From positions 45,293 through 109,292 of the forward strand of contig JBAWVS010000002.1 of the NCBI GenBank assembly GCA_037147175.1: a stretch of DNA of 64,000 nucleotides. Direction: 5' to 3'. The notes below the pieces were generated by a model. The model did no database searches. It was not told the DNA's origin and was given only the letters and a program-made list of their open reading frames with translations. A program made the position numbers and the translations under genes. This document shows, piece after piece, positions 35,481 to 45,109 of the stretch (within the stretch, counting starts at the first letter, position 1; each line of letters begins with the position of its first letter). This stretch comes from a bacterium (GTDB lineage: Bacteria > Cyanobacteriota > Vampirovibrionia > Gastranaerophilales > UBA9971).

Positions 35481-36449
35481 ATTCAAAAGATGACATTTTG
35501 CTATGTGATTATCCGAAATTTTAGTGTATTCAGGATTAATTTTAGTACAAATATCCATAACATAAGGACATCTTGTATGAAATTTGCAGCCTGAAGGCAT
35601 GTTCACAGAGCTGGGAAGATCGCCTTTTAGAATAACTCTTAATGAGAGGTCTTTATCGGGATTAGGAACAGGAACGGAATTTAATAATGCCTGCGTGTAA
35701 GGATGTTTCGGATTTGAAAATAATTCCTGTGTCGTTGCTATTTCTACAATTTCACCGAGATACATAACCACGACCCTGTCGCACATATATCTTATGACGC
35801 TTAAGTCATGAGATATAAATAAATAAGTTAGCCCTAATTCGTTCTTGAGTTTTTGCATAAGATTTATTATTTGTGCTTGAATACTTATGTCAAGAGCGCT
35901 CACAGGCTCATCAGCTACGATAAATTCAGGATTAAGAGTCAAAGCTCTTGCTATTCCGATTCTTTGTCTTTGACCGCCGGAAAATTCGTGAGGGTACCTA
36001 TTAAGCACGCTTTCGTTCATTCCTACCATATCAAGAAGTTCGTTTATTCTTTTATCTGTATCTTTTTTAGAAAGCGTTTTTTCATGTATTATAAAAGGCT
36101 CTCTCAGAATTTCTTTTACTGTCATTCTTGGATTAAGACTTGAGTAAGGGTTTTGAAAAATTATTTGCATCTTTTTTCTAAGATGCTGAAGTGTTTTTGA
36201 GTCTGCTGAAGTTATTTCCAGATTGTTTATTTTTACAGAACCGCTTGTAGGCGGTATCAAACCGAGAATACATCTGCCTGTGGTTGATTTTCCGCAGCCT
36301 GATTCTCCTACAAGACCTAAAGTTTCTCCTTTAAAAATATCGAAACTTATATTGTTTATGGCATGTACAGCGCCTGTTTGTTTATTAAAAAAGCCTTTTT
36401 TTATAGGAAATTCTTTGATTAAGTTCTTAACTTCTATAAATTTGTTCAT
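35478..36449 (-). CDS. oppF: Oligopeptide/dipeptide ABC transporter ATP-binding protein (OppF/DppF type)
   Basis: 323 residues. Seen: Walker A VGESGCGKSTTGR, Q-loop QIIFQNPYSSLNPRMTV, signature FSGGQRQRIGIARAL, Walker B EFIVADEPVSALD, H-loop LFISHDLSVIRY, and the oligopeptide-transporter C-terminal region GDLPSSVNMPSGCKFHTRCP. It should couple ATP hydrolysis to peptide (or nickel) uptake together with an OppD partner and two permeases. None of these are in the window, so it is an orphan here. Its stop codon lies within the end of a dispersed repeat. Confidence 0.9.
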   Translation of the reverse strand: MNKFIEVKNLIKEFPIKKGFFNKQTGAVHAINNISFDIFKGETLGLVGESGCGKSTTGRCILGLIPPTSGSVKINNLEITSADSKTLQHLRKKMQIIFQNPYSSLNPRMTVKEILREPFIIHEKTLSKKDTDKRINELLDMVGMNESVLNRYPHEFSGGQRQRIGIARALTLNPEFIVADEPVSALDISIQAQIINLMQKLKNELGLTYLFISHDLSVIRYMCDRVVVMYLGEIVEIATTQELFSNPKHPYTQALLNSVPVPNPDKDLSLRVILKGDLPSSVNMPSGCKFHTRCPYVMDICTKINPEYTKISDNHIAKCHLLN

Positions 36450-36717
36450 TTTATTTTTATCTTTAAATTAAGTGTTCTCAATTTTATTATATCGTATTTA
36501 TCGATTACTTTTTTAGTGCAATAGATAAATACCCCCTTAATTGACTTCTGCTTATTGATAATTAATATTATTTGTATACAACTTTTTTTGGAATTGTAAC
36601 AAATAATTAACATTGGCATATATTTTTTAAATATATTAGCAATATTTTTTATCTCAATGACTTTATATAAGTATAAAGAACAGTTAATTAAAATTAATAA
36701 CAAGGAGAAATAATCTA

Positions 36718-36900
36718 ATGAAATCAAAAATGTTACTCGAAAAGATAATGCGTATGGATAATATTGTAGAAGCTAAAATTTATCACATTAATGAAAATTC
36801 TTATGATCTTAATACTCACCAAATTGGTTTAAACTCTTATATAAAAGAAACAATAAATAATAATCTCAAAACAGACAAAGCAAATTTTCTCTTTATATAA
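36718..36900 (+). CDS. Small protein of 60 residues, unknown function
   Basis: Short, mixed-charge peptide starting MKSKMLLEKIMRMDNIVEA, with no signal peptide or membrane helix; it ends NFLFI. The strong AAGGAG nine bases before the ATG makes translation likely. It lies between the divergent oppF gene and the convergent treY gene, preceded by about 240 AT-rich bases that must contain promoters for both directions. Family not recognised. Confidence 0.55.
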   Translation: MKSKMLLEKIMRMDNIVEAKIYHINENSYDLNTHQIGLNSYIKETINNNLKTDKANFLFI

Positions 36901-36912
36901 TAAATGATTAAA

Positions 36913-39900
36913 TTAAAATTTCTTATAATAAGGACTTAAATTAATAGAGCTTGAGTCCGAATAAAGTACACTAATCGGAAGTATATTTATTATGCTTCCG
37001 ATTAGTTCTTGTTTGACCGAATTAAAAGACGTTTCGGACAGACATATTTCACTATTTTGTTTGTTTTCGGAATCAGCGGATTCGGAATTAAAATCATAAA
37101 AAGTTTTACCTGTAAAAATATCTTTAAAATTTCTGTAATTAACAGGCAAAATAATTCTGGTGTCTTTCCAAACTTCTTCTCCGATCGCAAAAGGTTTTTC
37201 CTCGGAAATCATGTGGAAAACAAGTCTGGGAACGACAGTTATAATTGTTTCATTTTCAAAACTTCTTGCAAAAGCAATTATATTTTCAGATTTTGCGCCT
37301 CTAACTTCAAGAGGAATATAATTTCCTTTTTTGAATAAATTAGAATGTGTTTGTCTAAAGTTTAAAAGTACTGAAGATATAAAAAGTTTTAATTTCCCCG
37401 ATTCAAGAGGAAAAAGAAAAGAAAAATCTTCATTAGAATTGCGCAAAAAAGGTTTGATTTTTTTAAAAAGTTTCTGAAATTTGTTAAAGTCTACAGGGTT
37501 TCTGTTATCCGGATCGACAAGATTATATTTCCACAATTCGTTTCCCTGATAAATATCAGGCACTCCGGGACTGGTAAATTTAAGTGTTATCTGTGATATA
37601 GAATTGTTATAACCTCCTAACGCAATTTCTTTTTGAAAAGGCAAAAACTCTTTCCAGAAAGGATGGCTTTCTGAGGAGCTTAAAACTCTTCTTATAAATT
37701 CACTTAAAGCATTTTCATATTGAGTATTTATATTAATCCAGCTGGTGTGGGTTTTGGCTTCCCTAACAGCTTTAAGCATATAATTTTTAATTCTTTCAAT
37801 AATTTTTTTGATTTTTTCATTATTAAAGTCTTCATCCGTCCAAAGTCCCGTTAAAATTTGATAAAACAGGTATTCATCGTTTTTGTCAGGGATAAATAAG
37901 TTATCAATTCTGGTTTTTTTTGATTTATTTATTCGGCTCCATTTATTGATTTTTTTTCTCCATACCTCAGGAATTTCTGAAATGGATGATATTCTTGCCC
38001 TGACATCTTCTGAAAGTTTTGTATCATGGGTGGAAGTTGCAAGAAGCCCATGAGGAGTTGCATTTAGTCTGTACATATTTCCATTATGAAAGTCATTGAC
38101 TGATATTCCAAAAGTTGCAGGGTTTCCGCCTACTTCGTTCAGGGAAATAAGCCTGTTGTAATTATAAAAACTTGTATCTTCAAGTCCTTTTGCCATTAAA
38201 GGACCTGTGTATTGCTGAAATTTCATAGTGAAATTTAAAATTTCACCATAAATATCCGATTCTTTATTTGATTCAAATTCACAAAGCAGGATTTTTTCTA
38301 TAAAATCATAAATAGACGGATCTGTTGACATACTCCTCTTTTTTGCCATTCTGACAGCCCATTTGATATAATCTATATCTTTATTGTTTTTTTCTTCCTG
38401 CGAAATATAAGTCCTGTAAACAGGAAAGCAGGCGATAATTTCAGTAAGTGCTTCTCTGAGGCTGTTTAGCGTATAATCTCTTGCGCTGTAATATTTTTCG
38501 GAGAGCAGGCTCAAATGATTTGAAAGAGTGCTTAATTCGCTGGTTAAGGCTGTTCTCATTATTGTTTTTTTGCATTTGATTACTAACTCATTGAAATCAA
38601 TTTCTTTGTTTATGAATTTATGATAAGTTCTTGAAATTTTTTTTAAATTTTTATTATCCAGAAAAAGGTTATTTACGTTGTTCAAAAATTCATACCCGAT
38701 AGTGCCGTGAATTGCCCAGTTTTGCGGAAGTTTTTCAAAAGGAGCAATAATTTTTTCGGCGACTACATAAAATGGCAGCAGCTCGGAAGACAAGTGCTTT
38801 TCGTTTGAACTATCAAAGTCTATTCCGAGTCGTTTACCTGCTTCTTTTTGAAGAGTTATGAAATAACCTAATGGGTCTAAAAGTCCGTCAGGATGGTCTA
38901 TTCTCAACCCTTGAATTTTTTTCTGTTCTATTAAGTCAAGAATTACAGAATGAGTTTCATTAAACACATCATTATTTTCAGCACGTAATCCTATAAGCGC
39001 ATTTATATCAAAAAATCTCCTGTAATTTATTATGTCAGAGGAAACTCTCCAATATGCAAGTCTATAAGCCTGATTTTCGAGAACTTCATGTACTCTTTGA
39101 CATGCTGTAACATCATCTGGGCTGCATCTAAAGTCTAATAGATTTTCTTCTATAAAATTTGCGATAAAATTTTTTCTTTTACAAAGCTCAGAAAATCTTT
39201 TGTAGGCAATTTCTTTTTCTCTGTTTCTTTCTTTTATTTTTTCAAAGTCTGTTTCATTTATTTTCGGCAGATTTTTAAACACTGTCATTATGCTCTGGTA
39301 TTCAAGAAAGTCATTATGAGCAGAACCAAGTGTAGATTCCAGTTTATCAATCCTGTGTTCCATTATTATGGTGTAGGAAGATGGATTTATCGGGAATTCA
39401 TGGTCGAAATAAATCAGCTTTAGCTTGCCATTATCCCTGTCAAAATTTATTTTAAATTCGCCGCCGGCAAGAATATTCCCGTAATGATCGTGAAGAACAG
39501 GGACAAGTATTTTGCCGTAAAGCTCTTTTTTAATAGGTTTCCAGTCAATATCAAAGAAATTTGCGTATTGAGAGGCTTGACCGTTTTCCAAAACATCAAC
39601 CCACCACTTGTTTTTGCGGCATATACCCATGTGGTTAGGCACAATATCAAGTATTATACCCATTTTGTTTTTTTGAATTATTTTCACAAGTTCATCAAAA
39701 TCTTTAGATGAGCCAATTTCCGGGTTAAGTTTGCTGTGGTCGATTATGTCATAACCATGAAGGCTTCCGGTTTTTGCCCATAGGATTGGAGATGAGTAGC
39801 AATGAGAAATCCCTATATCTCTCAGATAAGGAATGATTTTTTGAGCATCTTTGAATGTAAAATGCTTGTTAAATTGCAATCTATAAGTAGAAATTGGAAT

Positions 39901-39945
39901 TTTAGTATTATCTTGCTGTTTTTTTGAAGTTTTCATTTTATCCAA
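36913..39945 (-). CDS. treY: Maltooligosyl trehalose synthase
   Basis: 1010 residues, somewhat longer than common TreY (about 700-950). It isomerises the reducing-end bond of maltooligosaccharides to an alpha-1,1 linkage. Seen: N-terminal ISTYRLQFNKHFTFKDA and YLRDIGISHCYSSPIL, LHGYDIIDHSKLNPEIG, ILDIVPNHMG, nucleophile region GLRIDHPDGLLDPLG, HGTIGYEFLN, STHDTKLSEDVRARI and PGVPDIYQGNELW. It starts 33 bases downstream of treZ on the same strand: a two-enzyme trehalose operon. The tail contains a perfect inverted repeat close to the stop. Confidence 0.95.
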   Translation of the reverse strand: MDKMKTSKKQQDNTKIPISTYRLQFNKHFTFKDAQKIIPYLRDIGISHCYSSPILWAKTGSLHGYDIIDHSKLNPEIGSSKDFDELVKIIQKNKMGIILDIVPNHMGICRKNKWWVDVLENGQASQYANFFDIDWKPIKKELYGKILVPVLHDHYGNILAGGEFKINFDRDNGKLKLIYFDHEFPINPSSYTIIMEHRIDKLESTLGSAHNDFLEYQSIMTVFKNLPKINETDFEKIKERNREKEIAYKRFSELCKRKNFIANFIEENLLDFRCSPDDVTACQRVHEVLENQAYRLAYWRVSSDIINYRRFFDINALIGLRAENNDVFNETHSVILDLIEQKKIQGLRIDHPDGLLDPLGYFITLQKEAGKRLGIDFDSSNEKHLSSELLPFYVVAEKIIAPFEKLPQNWAIHGTIGYEFLNNVNNLFLDNKNLKKISRTYHKFINKEIDFNELVIKCKKTIMRTALTSELSTLSNHLSLLSEKYYSARDYTLNSLREALTEIIACFPVYRTYISQEEKNNKDIDYIKWAVRMAKKRSMSTDPSIYDFIEKILLCEFESNKESDIYGEILNFTMKFQQYTGPLMAKGLEDTSFYNYNRLISLNEVGGNPATFGISVNDFHNGNMYRLNATPHGLLATSTHDTKLSEDVRARISSISEIPEVWRKKINKWSRINKSKKTRIDNLFIPDKNDEYLFYQILTGLWTDEDFNNEKIKKIIERIKNYMLKAVREAKTHTSWININTQYENALSEFIRRVLSSSESHPFWKEFLPFQKEIALGGYNNSISQITLKFTSPGVPDIYQGNELWKYNLVDPDNRNPVDFNKFQKLFKKIKPFLRNSNEDFSFLFPLESGKLKLFISSVLLNFRQTHSNLFKKGNYIPLEVRGAKSENIIAFARSFENETIITVVPRLVFHMISEEKPFAIGEEVWKDTRIILPVNYRNFKDIFTGKTFYDFNSESADSENKQNSEICLSETSFNSVKQELIGSIINILPISVLYSDSSSINLSPYYKKF
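36970..37006. repeat. Perfect 12-bp inverted repeat in the treY 3' end
   Basis: ACTAATCGGAAG (36970-36981) and CTTCCGATTAGT (36995-37006) pair perfectly around a 13-base loop. It lies inside treY coding sequence, about 57 bases before the stop. It might end transcription of the convergent small gene, but no T-run follows. Confidence 0.6.
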
Positions 39946-39978
39946 CTCTAATTTGTGTTTGTGAATCAGGAGTAGAAA

Positions 39979-41829
39979 TCAGCATAGGCACCAGTAAACC
40001 CCCCAAGGTGTAATGATTTTCTGTTCTTTAAAAAGCCGCAAACTGTTTTCTTGTGATTCAGCTATTAATAGTGAGTTGCCAAAATTATTCCCGCAAAAAC
40101 CGGACAGATTATTATTACTTTGTGCTTCTTCGTAATGAAAATCATAAGATTGGTCGCTTAAATTTGCTAAAAGCTCTAAAGATTTTCCGTTACGTCCTTT
40201 CCATCTGACATGAAACAAAGCGTTGCCAAGAATTTCAAATTTTGTCTTAGAATGATAAAGTTTAGGAATAAGCGGAATTATGTATTTTTTTCGAATGGCC
40301 AGCATTTTTTTGTAAAAATAAAAAAGCTCTCTATGGTGGCTTGTTTCAGTTTTGCTCCAGTCAATTTTGGATTCATTAAAAGCTTCTTGCGAAGTTGCAT
40401 CAGGAATTTTGGTTAAAATATTTGTGTCAAATAATTTTGAAAATTCTTTTATTCTTTCTTCTTTTACAGACTTTGCAAGGTTGTCTTCAAAGTTGCAAAA
40501 GAAAAAGAATGGTTGTTCACATCCGAATTCTTCTCCCATAAAAATCATAGGGATTGCAGGAGAAAGAAGATATATGCAGGCAGCGGCTTTAATGGCTTTA
40601 GGAGATGCAAGCCGATTTACTCTTTCGGCTAAAAAGCGGTTTCCTATCTGATCATGATTTTGCAGAAAGTTTATAAAGCTTGTAGTAAAAAGAGTTTTGC
40701 TGTCTTCTCCATGAGCTTTTCCGCCCCTGTAAGCGGAACTTTCTCCCTGATAGGCAAAACCCTCTGCCAGGGTTCTCGCAAGATAATAAACAGGTTTATG
40801 CGGTGATTTTTCGCCGGAAAAATCTTCATAATAATCTGATTTTTCTCCCGTTAAAAGTACATGCATTGAATGGTGAAACCCGTCATTCCATTGAGCCGTA
40901 AAATTATTTTTTAAATATTTCGCATCATTATTATCGTTTTCGAGAATCAGATGCACATTTCTATCTTTGATCTGTTCTTTTACTTTTGTTGCAATTTCTT
41001 CCAAGATATGAATCTTGGAAGAATCTTTTATGGTATGTACCGCATCAAATCTCAATCCGTCAAAATGGTATTCTTCGAGCCAGAAGAGGGCATTTTGAAT
41101 AAAAAAATTCCGAACATTTTTATTTTTAAAGTTTAAGGAATCGCCCCATGGTGTTTTTTCTTTGGAATTAAAGAATTTTGACTTTGCATAAACATGTAAA
41201 TAATTTCCTTCCGGTCCAAAGTGATTGAAAACGACATCCAGAAAAACCATTAAGCCTTTTTGGTGAGCGGTTTTTATAAGTTCTTTAAGATCATCAGGTG
41301 TTCCGTAAGTATTATCTGGAGCAAACGGCAAAACTCCGTCATAACCCCAGTTTCTTTTTCCCGGAAAATCTGATACAGGCATAAGTTCTATAGCAGTTAT
41401 ACCAAGGGATACAAGATAATCAAGTTTTTCTGTAACGGCGTTAAAAGAGCCTTCTTTGGAAAAAGTCCCTGTGTGAAGCTCATAAATTACAGCTTCATTC
41501 CATGGACGGCCTTTCCATTTATAATCATCTTCCCAGTTAAATTCTGCGGGATTTATTACAACGCTTGATTCATGCACATCCTGCGCCTGATAACGGGAAG
41601 CAGGATCTGGAACTAACAGTCCTTCGTCCAGTCGAAACTGATAAGTGGCTCCGGATTTTACATGGTCTGTAATTAACTGAAACCAACCGTCTTTTTTTTG
41701 TTTCATCGGAATTTCAAAATTCAGGTGAACATTAGGATTTTTTACACATAAAGCTACTGTTTTTGAGTCAGGAGCCCAAAAATTAAATTCTATTCTGTTA
41801 TCAGGCAGAAATTTCGTTCCAAAATCCAT
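39979..41829 (-). CDS. treZ: Malto-oligosyltrehalose trehalohydrolase
   Basis: 616 residues, GH13. It releases trehalose from the product of TreY. Seen: N-terminal beta-sandwich (FWAPDSKTVALCV), VIYELHTGTFSKEGSF, GYDGVLPFAPDNTYGTPDDL, DVVFNHFGPEGNYL, nucleophile FDGLRFDAVHTI, acid/base Glu in HLILENDNND, QNHDQIGNRF, and PMIFMGEEFG. Full length. It is the first gene of treZ-treY; trehalose made from glycogen-type glucans would be a compatible solute or reserve. glgC lies 9 kb away on the same strand. Confidence 0.95.
   Translation of the reverse strand: MDFGTKFLPDNRIEFNFWAPDSKTVALCVKNPNVHLNFEIPMKQKKDGWFQLITDHVKSGATYQFRLDEGLLVPDPASRYQAQDVHESSVVINPAEFNWEDDYKWKGRPWNEAVIYELHTGTFSKEGSFNAVTEKLDYLVSLGITAIELMPVSDFPGKRNWGYDGVLPFAPDNTYGTPDDLKELIKTAHQKGLMVFLDVVFNHFGPEGNYLHVYAKSKFFNSKEKTPWGDSLNFKNKNVRNFFIQNALFWLEEYHFDGLRFDAVHTIKDSSKIHILEEIATKVKEQIKDRNVHLILENDNNDAKYLKNNFTAQWNDGFHHSMHVLLTGEKSDYYEDFSGEKSPHKPVYYLARTLAEGFAYQGESSAYRGGKAHGEDSKTLFTTSFINFLQNHDQIGNRFLAERVNRLASPKAIKAAACIYLLSPAIPMIFMGEEFGCEQPFFFFCNFEDNLAKSVKEERIKEFSKLFDTNILTKIPDATSQEAFNESKIDWSKTETSHHRELFYFYKKMLAIRKKYIIPLIPKLYHSKTKFEILGNALFHVRWKGRNGKSLELLANLSDQSYDFHYEEAQSNNNLSGFCGNNFGNSLLIAESQENSLRLFKEQKIITPWGVYWCLC
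40998..41021. repeat. Perfect 10-bp inverted repeat inside treZ
   Basis: CTTCCAAGAT (40998-41007) and ATCTTGGAAG (41012-41021) flank a 4-base loop, in the codons for KIHILEEIATK. A short intragenic hairpin; it may be chance. Confidence 0.5.
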
Positions 41830-42144
41830 AATATTTTTTAACTCAGACCTTTTTTGGCTTGTTTTTTTATTTTTTAATTCTTCGAAGTCAGATTATACAG
41901 AACTGGCAGAATTTAAAAAATTACACGGCAAGTTAAAAAAAATATTTTATCAGCTAATTTTTTTGACCATATCCGGAACAAGAATTTATCTTATCGGCTA
42001 GTTGATATTTAATTGTTAACTAATGTTTCAATTTTTATTAATATCTTCTAAAAAACCTAAAGTAAAAATAAAATTGAACCGATTAAGTTTATGTGGGATA
42101 TAAAAACAAAACTGATAGATAATCAAACAAGGGAGTATATAAAA
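41830..42144. other. Divergent intergenic region, 315 bases
   Basis: AT-rich spacer between treZ (minus) and the 51-residue gene (plus). It must hold promoters in both directions. No gene, RNA or repeat was recognised. An open frame reaches back to an ATG at 42091 but has no ribosome-binding site. Confidence 0.5.
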
Positions 42145-42300
42145 ATGGAGTACAATAAATTAGTTCCAAATACAAATGTTTCAGATGCAGTTTTATTTTT
42201 GCTTAGAGGTGCTAAAAAAAGAAGATCAATGGCAGTTGCAAAAGCAAAAATGATACAAGGCCAGTTAGGAGTTATTCCCCGTATGGTTGCGGTTAAATAA
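42145..42300 (+). CDS. Small basic protein of 51 residues, unknown function
   Basis: The ATG at 42145 is chosen because GGGAG lies 9 bases upstream; an earlier in-frame ATG (42091) lacks such a site. The peptide starts MEYNKLVPNTNVSDAVLF and has a basic middle (RGAKKRRSMAVAKAKM) ending in IPRMVAVK. It has no signal peptide. A strong terminator follows 61 bases downstream, so it is a well-formed single-gene unit. It could be a nucleic-acid-binding peptide; family not recognised. Confidence 0.6.
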   Translation: MEYNKLVPNTNVSDAVLFLLRGAKKRRSMAVAKAKMIQGQLGVIPRMVAVK

Positions 42301-42361
42301 TTTAAAATAGGGAAAAAGCAAGCAAGATTTGGGAAAGTTGTTTATCTCGTCTAAAAAATTT

Positions 42362-42389
42362 AATCTGCCTGTCAGGCAGATTTTTTTTT
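42362..42389 (+). terminator. Rho-independent terminator
   Basis: AATCTGCC, loop TGTCA and GGCAGATT are followed by a run of T residues. It terminates the 51-residue small gene. Confidence 0.85.
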
Positions 42390-42429
42390 ATTAATTAATC
42401 CCGGTCGCCAATTAATTTATTTTTACAAA

Positions 42430-42583
42430 TTGTCATTCTGAGGGTTTTAACCCGAAGAATCTGTCCGGTAAGCATTTTTAGCTAAAATCATAAATTGGAC
42501 AGATCCTTCGCTTTGCTCAGGATGACATTCTCAAAAATCAATATTTGCAATAATTTTAGCTAATTAGAGATTCGGGTTAATTA
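42430..42583. repeat. Dispersed palindromic repeat, copy 2 (different core)
   Basis: TGTCATTCTGAG (from about 42431) pairs with CTCAGGATGACA (to about 42527); inside, AATCTGTCC pairs with GGACAGAT. The right end TTCGGGTTAATTA (42571-42583) matches the end of copy 1 (TTCGAGTTAATTA) and again overlaps the stop codon of the adjacent minus-strand gene. A core of this type is a common intergenic repeat in many bacterial lineages. Confidence 0.7.
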
Positions 42584-42921
42584 TTCACACCGGCAGGCTG
42601 GTTTTTTATAAGAACCAAAATTTCGTCTTTGCCGACCATTTTAAGGTTATTTCTGGCTAATTCCTCTATTCCCCGGCAAGAAGAGTATATTTTAAGCTGC
42701 TCTCTCAGTTGGATATTTTTTTTGGTAGCATCCTGATTTAACTCTCTAAGTTCATGAATCTGTTTATTCAGAGTTATAAATCTTGTTATGTTTATACCTG
42801 TTCCGCATATAAGCTGAAGAAAACACACCATTATAATAAAAGAAAGAAAAACGTGGTAAATTCGTTCTTTATAGATTTTTCTGACTTGTTTTTTATCAAG
42901 AGCCGCTTTTTTAGGTTTCAT
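42577..42921 (-). CDS. FtsB/DivIC-type septum formation initiator protein
   Basis: 114 residues. A basic cytoplasmic start (KPKKAALDKKQVRKIYKER) is followed by one membrane helix (about 22-45), a periplasmic coiled coil (LNKQIHELRELNQDATKK) and the conserved end CRGIEELARNNLKMVGKDEI typical of the family. It is expected to bridge FtsL and FtsQ in the divisome. The C-terminal five residues and stop lie at the border of a dispersed repeat. No other division gene is adjacent. Confidence 0.82.
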   Translation of the reverse strand: MKPKKAALDKKQVRKIYKERIYHVFLSFIIMVCFLQLICGTGINITRFITLNKQIHELRELNQDATKKNIQLREQLKIYSSCRGIEELARNNLKMVGKDEILVLIKNQPAGVNN

Positions 42922-43056
42922 GTTAAAACATCCGCTTTGAGTAAAACTATTTTTTATTTTAAAGAATAAATATTTTTGTGTCTATTAATTTTTATTAATA
43001 TCGAGATTTTTAGTATTATATAATTATAAATATTAAGTTGGCTCGTGGATGTGAAA

Positions 43057-45099
43057 ATGTTAAGTATTATACTTTTTATAATATCTTTCTGTCTGGTAAT
43101 ATCCTCTTCTTATTTTATTACAGCTATTATAAAAAGCAAAAGATCTGAAAATTCAGTCATATTTTTTGTTCTAAATCTGGCAGCACAGATTATTATCAGT
43201 TTTGAGTTTCTTTCACTTTTAAAAGCAATAGATTTATATAATGTTTTGAAAGTGAACATTGTTGTTTTTATTTTTGCTCTTGTGCTTTGGAACGCAAAAA
43301 ACAAGCCGAAATTGAAATCAGGAGAATTTGAACTATCATTTGAAAAAATAAAAACAGCGCTAAAACAAGACAAAGTGCTTTTCGTATTGAGTATTTTCTT
43401 TTTATTTTCAGTTGCGGTAAGTTTTTATCTTGCTTTTTATGCACCGGTAAACTTGTGGGATTCAATGACATACCACACGGCAAGAATTGCTTTTTGGATA
43501 CAGAACAGAAGTTTTGAACATTTTGAAACCAGCTCTGTAAGACAGGTAATGTTTCCGCCGAATTCCGAAATTTTTTATCTCTGGCCGTTGGTTTTCATAA
43601 AAAAAGATTTTTTTGCCGGCATGGTTCAATTTATATCTTTTTGCGGGAGTTTATGGATTTTATCCGGTTTTTTATCTTATATAAAAATTTCTAATAAAAG
43701 GATTTTGTGGGCTGTATTTGTTTTTGCATCACTGCCGGAAATAATTCTTCAATCGTCAAGTACACAAAATGACCTTGTATTGGGATTTTTTCTTTTTGCT
43801 TCTTTGTATCTTTTTATATACGGTGTAAGAGAAAAAGAAAAAAAATCGCTTATTTTTTCAGCAATGGCAATGGGAATTTCTGTAGGCATAAAAGGGTCTG
43901 TTTTTATGTTTTTGCCTGCTCTTGGCTTGATTTGTACCGTAATTGCAATCAGGAGCGAAAAAAGGCAATTTTATAAGCCGTTATTATTGCTTGGAAGTTG
44001 GACAGTATTATTTTTTATTTTGCTGAGTTCTTATAATTACATATTAAATTATCTGGATTTTCATAATCCGCTTGGTCTTGAGTCTTATATGAACTTTTAT
44101 ATGCCTCCTGATAAAAGCATAAAGTCTTTTATTGCAAATTTAATAAGATATAATCTTATTTTTATTGATTTTACAGGTTTTGAAATTGCAAAAATATTAT
44201 GCTTGCCGTTTTTATTTTTGAAAACCCTATTGTTTGGGATTTTCAGATTAAGCGAAAATCAGGGTTTAACTTATGCGGATATAAGTTTTTTAAATACAAA
44301 AATTCACGAAAATTTTGCAACTTACGGACCTGTGGGCTTTCTTGTTTTTATCCCGTTGGTTTTGAGGAATGGACTGAAAGGTATTTTTTCAAAAACGGAT
44401 AAAATAAAGACAATCGCGCTTTTTGCGTTAATTCCACTGGTATTTATTCCTATTTTAGCTACATTATTGGGATTTACGTTGTGGAATATGAGGTATTTTG
44501 TTACTGCAATGGTTCTTTGCTCTCCTGTATTTGCGTTAAGCTACAGCTACAAGCTAAAGCCATTAAAATTAATTATATCAGTTATTGTTATTGGTTGTTT
44601 TATAAATATTTCACTCTGTAATTCTCTGCGGCCGGTTCTGCCTGTAAATAATAAAAGTTTGCTTGCTTCTCCAAGAGAGGATATAAGGTATGAAGTCGGT
44701 TCTGTTTGGGATGATGCTTTTCGGCAACAGGTTGATTATTTGAATCAAAAGGCGAAGAATAATTCAAAAATAGGACTTATTTTCTCGGATAAAATGTGGT
44801 ATTACAATTTTTTTAATCAAAATCCGGGCTGGAAAATTTTCCCTTTAAGATACGAGCTTTTAACAGAGAAAAAACTTAAAACCCTTGATTATATAGTCAT
44901 TTGCAACAATAGCCAGAAGGTTTTTAATCTTGATAAATCAAAAAACTATATTAGAACAAGTAAAATAAATTTCAAATTGTTTAAAGACTTTGAACTTGTA
45001 TACAAAAAAGGCGTAAATTATTCTATTCAAAGCGATTATCCATCAGAGAATCCGGAATGTTTTTATATATTTAGAAACAAAAAAATCTTGAATAACTGA
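43057..45099 (+). CDS. Integral membrane glycosyltransferase-like protein (GT-C fold)
   Basis: About 680 residues from the ATG at 43057 (an in-frame GTG lies four codons upstream; neither has a clear Shine-Dalgarno site). There are roughly 12-13 hydrophobic helices in the first 530 residues, then a soluble periplasmic domain (about 540-680). The first loop has APVNLWDSMTYHTARIAFW with an acidic residue at the place expected for the GT-C catalytic Asp, followed by FPPNSEIFYLWP. This resembles polyprenyl-phosphate-sugar transferases of the PMT/ArnT type. Sugar and acceptor are unknown. It is transcribed alone. Confidence 0.7.
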   Translation: MLSIILFIISFCLVISSSYFITAIIKSKRSENSVIFFVLNLAAQIIISFEFLSLLKAIDLYNVLKVNIVVFIFALVLWNAKNKPKLKSGEFELSFEKIKTALKQDKVLFVLSIFFLFSVAVSFYLAFYAPVNLWDSMTYHTARIAFWIQNRSFEHFETSSVRQVMFPPNSEIFYLWPLVFIKKDFFAGMVQFISFCGSLWILSGFLSYIKISNKRILWAVFVFASLPEIILQSSSTQNDLVLGFFLFASLYLFIYGVREKEKKSLIFSAMAMGISVGIKGSVFMFLPALGLICTVIAIRSEKRQFYKPLLLLGSWTVLFFILLSSYNYILNYLDFHNPLGLESYMNFYMPPDKSIKSFIANLIRYNLIFIDFTGFEIAKILCLPFLFLKTLLFGIFRLSENQGLTYADISFLNTKIHENFATYGPVGFLVFIPLVLRNGLKGIFSKTDKIKTIALFALIPLVFIPILATLLGFTLWNMRYFVTAMVLCSPVFALSYSYKLKPLKLIISVIVIGCFINISLCNSLRPVLPVNNKSLLASPREDIRYEVGSVWDDAFRQQVDYLNQKAKNNSKIGLIFSDKMWYYNFFNQNPGWKIFPLRYELLTEKKLKTLDYIVICNNSQKVFNLDKSKNYIRTSKINFKLFKDFELVYKKGVNYSIQSDYPSENPECFYIFRNKKILNN

Positions 45100-45109
45100 T
45101 TTTATTTTA

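Noticed and set aside
36446-36727. Minus-strand open frame upstream of oppF
   Set aside because: Low-complexity AT-rich translation, covering the leader and start of the 60-residue plus-strand gene; no ribosome-binding site.
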